This document shows positions 62,024 through 64,000 of a stretch of DNA of 64,000 nt, one piece after another (position 1 is the stretch's first letter; each line of letters starts with the position of its first letter). This DNA comes from CAZTQN01 sp964615765. GTDB lineage: Bacteria > Planctomycetota > Phycisphaerae > Phycisphaerales > UBA1924. Under the pieces are notes generated by a model, which was not told where the DNA came from, ran no database searches, and saw only the letters and a list, made by a program, of their open reading frames with translations. The stretch covers positions 6,570 through 70,569 of the forward strand of contig CAZTQN010000021.1 in assembly GCA_964615765.1 (NCBI GenBank), in the 5' to 3' direction. Position numbers and translations under genes: made by a program.

Positions 62024-62518
62024 ATGGCTCGGGTACTGCAAGCACATCAACGCCGCCTCGCGGGACGCGGGGCGGCGTTCTCGCTTCTTGAGCTGGTCAT
62101 CGTGACGGCGATCGTGTCGACGCTGAGCGCGGTGGTGCTTGTGCGGTACTCGGCGTCGGCGGCGAACTACCGGGTGCAGCTCGCGGCGGAGAAGATCGCG
62201 GCCGACCTGGAGTGGGCGCGGCAGCGGGCTCGATCGACCGGCGAGGCGAAGCGCGTGGCGTTCAGCCCGGGGCGGAACGTGTACGGCGTGACGGGCGAGC
62301 GGCTGCGCCCCGGCGTGAACACGGTGTACGCGGTGGACCTGGAGAGCGCGCCGTACTTCAGCCGCGTGAACCGCCCGGGCGGGGTGGAACCGCCGGCGGT
62401 GATCATCGACGCCTACGGGTGGGCGGACAGGGACTGGTCGGTGCGCATCCTGTGCGGGCGTGCCAGCCGCACGGTGAGCCTTGGGAAAGGGGGCGGCGTT
62501 GCGATCTCAACCCCGTGA
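62024..62518 (+). CDS. GspH-like minor pseudopilin
   Basis: A 164-residue minor pseudopilin with a 17-residue basic leader and AFSLLELVIVTAIVSTLSAVVLVRYSASA. The middle part (QLAAEKIAADLEWARQRARSTGEAKRVAFSPG) shows the GspH pattern of a long amphipathic helix followed by a beta-domain (YAVDLESAPYFSRV, VIIDAYGWAD). It likely sits at the pilus tip or promotes assembly. It lies 47 bases after the major pseudopilin and ends one base before the GspJ-like start. Confidence 0.78.
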   Translation: MARVLQAHQRRLAGRGAAFSLLELVIVTAIVSTLSAVVLVRYSASAANYRVQLAAEKIAADLEWARQRARSTGEAKRVAFSPGRNVYGVTGERLRPGVNTVYAVDLESAPYFSRVNRPGGVEPPAVIIDAYGWADRDWSVRILCGRASRTVSLGKGGGVAISTP

Positions 62519-62519
62519 C

Positions 62520-63434
62520 ATGCGCGGGCGCGGCTTCACGCTGGTGGAACTGGTCGTCGCGCTGGGCGCGACGGGCGTGCTGCTGACGGGGGCCGCGCTC
62601 GTGCTGACCAGCACCGCGACGCAGCTTGACCGCGGCGTAGACGCGACGGCGTCGGCGCGGCGGGCGTGGCAGGCCGTCGACGAGGTCGCCGGCGAGGTGC
62701 AGGTCGCTCGCTCGTTCACAACGCGTTCGACGACGGGCGTCGGGGCCCGCGTGGCGGACCGCACGGGCGACGGCGTGGACGAGGAGGTGCTGCACACCTT
62801 CGACGTGCCGACGCGGACGCTGACGACGAAGATCAACGGCGAAAGCCGCGTCGATCGGCGGCTGGACGCGTTCGAGATCGTCTCGTTCACGCGCGCGGGC
62901 CCGCTGGCGGAGCGGCTGACGGCGCAGACGGTGGGCTCGAGCTCGGGCTCGGGGGGCTCGGATGTGTCGATCACGCAGGCGGACTGGGCGGCGATCGTGC
63001 TGACGCCGCAACTGCCGACGGGGACAGTGTCGTGGATGCCCACGGGCCTGCTCATCGCGCTCAAGCGCGGGAGCGGGAACCAGTCGCTGACGATCGGGGC
63101 GGACGTTGTGCCGGTGACGGGGCTGCACACGATCGGGACCAGCCCGATCGCGAGCGGATCGGTGACGACCACGCTCACGAACCAAGGGTCGACGTTGACG
63201 ATCCCGCTGACGGCGGTGACGGCGGCGGTGGGCGCGGGGCAGCGCGTGGCGGTGCGTCTGCGCGTGACGGCCGGCAACCCGACGGCGGCGATGGTCGTCC
63301 GCGAGAAGGACATCAGCGGGCTGACGATGCTGTTCACGTCGAGCAACTCCGGCGTGAACTGGCAGTATGTGCGGCAGGGCGACCTGCCGGACTTCACGCT
63401 GCAGGCCACGGTCGACAGGACGGTGGAACAGTGA
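62520..63434 (+). CDS. GspJ-like minor pseudopilin
   Basis: A 304-residue minor pseudopilin, large for the group. The ATG at 62520 gives a minimal leader MRGRG before FTLVELVVALGATGVLLTGAALVL. The remaining sequence is a long Thr/Val-rich beta-domain with SRVDRRLDAFEIVSFTRAGP and DFTLQATVDRT. The size and the internal Thr/Gly/Ser tracts make the GspJ assignment weaker than the neighbours; it could be a GspK-like tip component. The next gene overlaps its stop (GTGA). Confidence 0.72.
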   Translation: MRGRGFTLVELVVALGATGVLLTGAALVLTSTATQLDRGVDATASARRAWQAVDEVAGEVQVARSFTTRSTTGVGARVADRTGDGVDEEVLHTFDVPTRTLTTKINGESRVDRRLDAFEIVSFTRAGPLAERLTAQTVGSSSGSGGSDVSITQADWAAIVLTPQLPTGTVSWMPTGLLIALKRGSGNQSLTIGADVVPVTGLHTIGTSPIASGSVTTTLTNQGSTLTIPLTAVTAAVGAGQRVAVRLRVTAGNPTAAMVVREKDISGLTMLFTSSNSGVNWQYVRQGDLPDFTLQATVDRTVEQ

Positions 63435-64000
63435 GCCGGCAGCGCGACATCGATCGGGCGGGAGCGGCGGCGTTCTCGCTGGTGGAGGTCGTGATCGCGA
63501 TCGCGATCATGTCGGTGCTGCTGACGGCGTCGCTGACGGCGATCGGGCATGCGGCGCGGGACCGCGGGGTGCAGAGCGATATCGAACTGGGCAACGCGCT
63601 GGCGTCGAGCCTGCTGCACGAGGTGATGTCGCGGCGCTTCGCGGACCCGGTGGGAGCACCGCCCGCGGGCGGCGCGGGCAACCGGAACCTGTACCGCGAC
63701 GTGATGGACTATGACGACTTTCGCGAGACATCACCGTCGACCCGCGCGGGGGACAAGATCGCGGGCGCGGAGGGGTGGTCGTGGCGGGTGAACGCGCGGC
63801 GGGTGACGCTGGACGAGACCTCGGGGATGCTGGCGGCGCCGACGGGCAACAGCCGCGCGGACGCGGTGCTCATCGTCGTTGAGGCGATGAGCCCGAGAGG
63901 AAAGGTGTACCGGCAGCGCGGGTACCGGACGGCGTGGGGCATGAACGACCAGCCGACGCCGGACGGGGGCGTGGTGGAATCGGTGTGGGTGCGGGCCCGC
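63431..64000 (+). CDS. GspI-like minor pseudopilin (partial, C-terminus off window)
   Basis: The GTG at 63431 overlaps the previous stop, and the first 190 codons are visible up to the window edge. The leader is followed by AAFSLVEVVIAIAIMSVLLTASLTAIG, a pseudopilin N-terminus, then LGNALASSLLHEVMSRRFADP and a Tyr/Asp-rich region. Order and N-terminal pattern suit GspI, but a C-terminal check is impossible. Further pseudopilin, secretin or gspK genes may follow outside the window. Confidence 0.78.
   Translation, partial: MSRQRDIDRAGAAAFSLVEVVIAIAIMSVLLTASLTAIGHAARDRGVQSDIELGNALASSLLHEVMSRRFADPVGAPPAGGAGNRNLYRDVMDYDDFRETSPSTRAGDKIAGAEGWSWRVNARRVTLDETSGMLAAPTGNSRADAVLIVVEAMSPRGKVYRQRGYRTAWGMNDQPTPDGGVVESVWVRAR

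Noticed and set aside
1..64000. CRISPR arrays, tRNA, rRNA, transposases and integrases
   Set aside because: None was found by eye: no regularly spaced repeats, no cloverleaf with a clear acceptor stem, and no transposase or integrase motif. A tRNAscan-type search would settle the tRNA question.

Overview
The window comes from a very GC-rich Gram-negative-type bacterium. The best fit is a planctomycete of the class Phycisphaerae. Four secreted proteins carry the same Cys-bounded, two-repeat dockerin-like module. One protein starts with a LEPR-type N-terminal signal, and another ends in a PAP/PEP-CTERM-like sorting tail. There are many prepilin-type proteins, and lipid A and heptose biosynthesis genes are present, so an LPS outer membrane is expected. 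This is inferred from protein features only; the window has no rRNA or tRNA gene to confirm it.

Layout. Positions 1-1443 hold the mcsA-mcsB protein-arginine kinase pair, with mcsB running off the left edge. Next come rpmB, four consecutive pseudopilin genes (1960-4217), a DegT-type aminotransferase and dnaA, whose upstream gap may be an origin. Positions 7926-15825 hold a GNAT protein, exported proteins, a 932-residue lamin-tail-domain protein and a double FKBP isomerase. Positions 15829-20142 are a leftward run: maf, a small membrane protein, lpxK, hldE and an ASCH-domain protein. Positions 20488-34430 hold a nitrilase-family amidase, three dockerin-anchored exported proteins, a His-rich metal P-type ATPase, gpsA and an S1/P1-like nuclease. 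Positions 34570-44498 hold pyrR, a truncated haemoglobin, a possible toxin-antitoxin-like pair, an amino acid permease, a PilZ protein, mfd, apaG and a C45-type Ntn hydrolase. Positions 44556-48556 are a signalling block: an ECF sigma factor, a membrane anti-sigma-like protein and an FHA-GAF-PP2C phosphatase. purE-purK and a large LEPR-type exported protein follow.

The right end (52924-64000) is one long rightward operon: a PAS histidine kinase, a STAS protein, a GspE/PilB ATPase, GspF/PilC, PilM, PilN, PilO, a GspB/PilP-like protein and pseudopilins of GspG, GspH, GspJ and GspI type. Most joints are GTGA or ATGA overlaps, and a GGAGG site precedes nearly every one. It encodes a secretion or pilus machine of mixed type II secretion and type IV pilus character, with two signalling genes at its head. 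No secretin or prepilin peptidase is in view.

The points most worth following are the signalling-headed secretion operon, the separate pseudopilin array with a shared C-terminal Asp-Asp-Gly signature, the repeated CTGAA motifs upstream of a prepilin-like gene, the shared dockerin-like anchor and the possible origin at dnaA. None of these is proven new from sequence alone.
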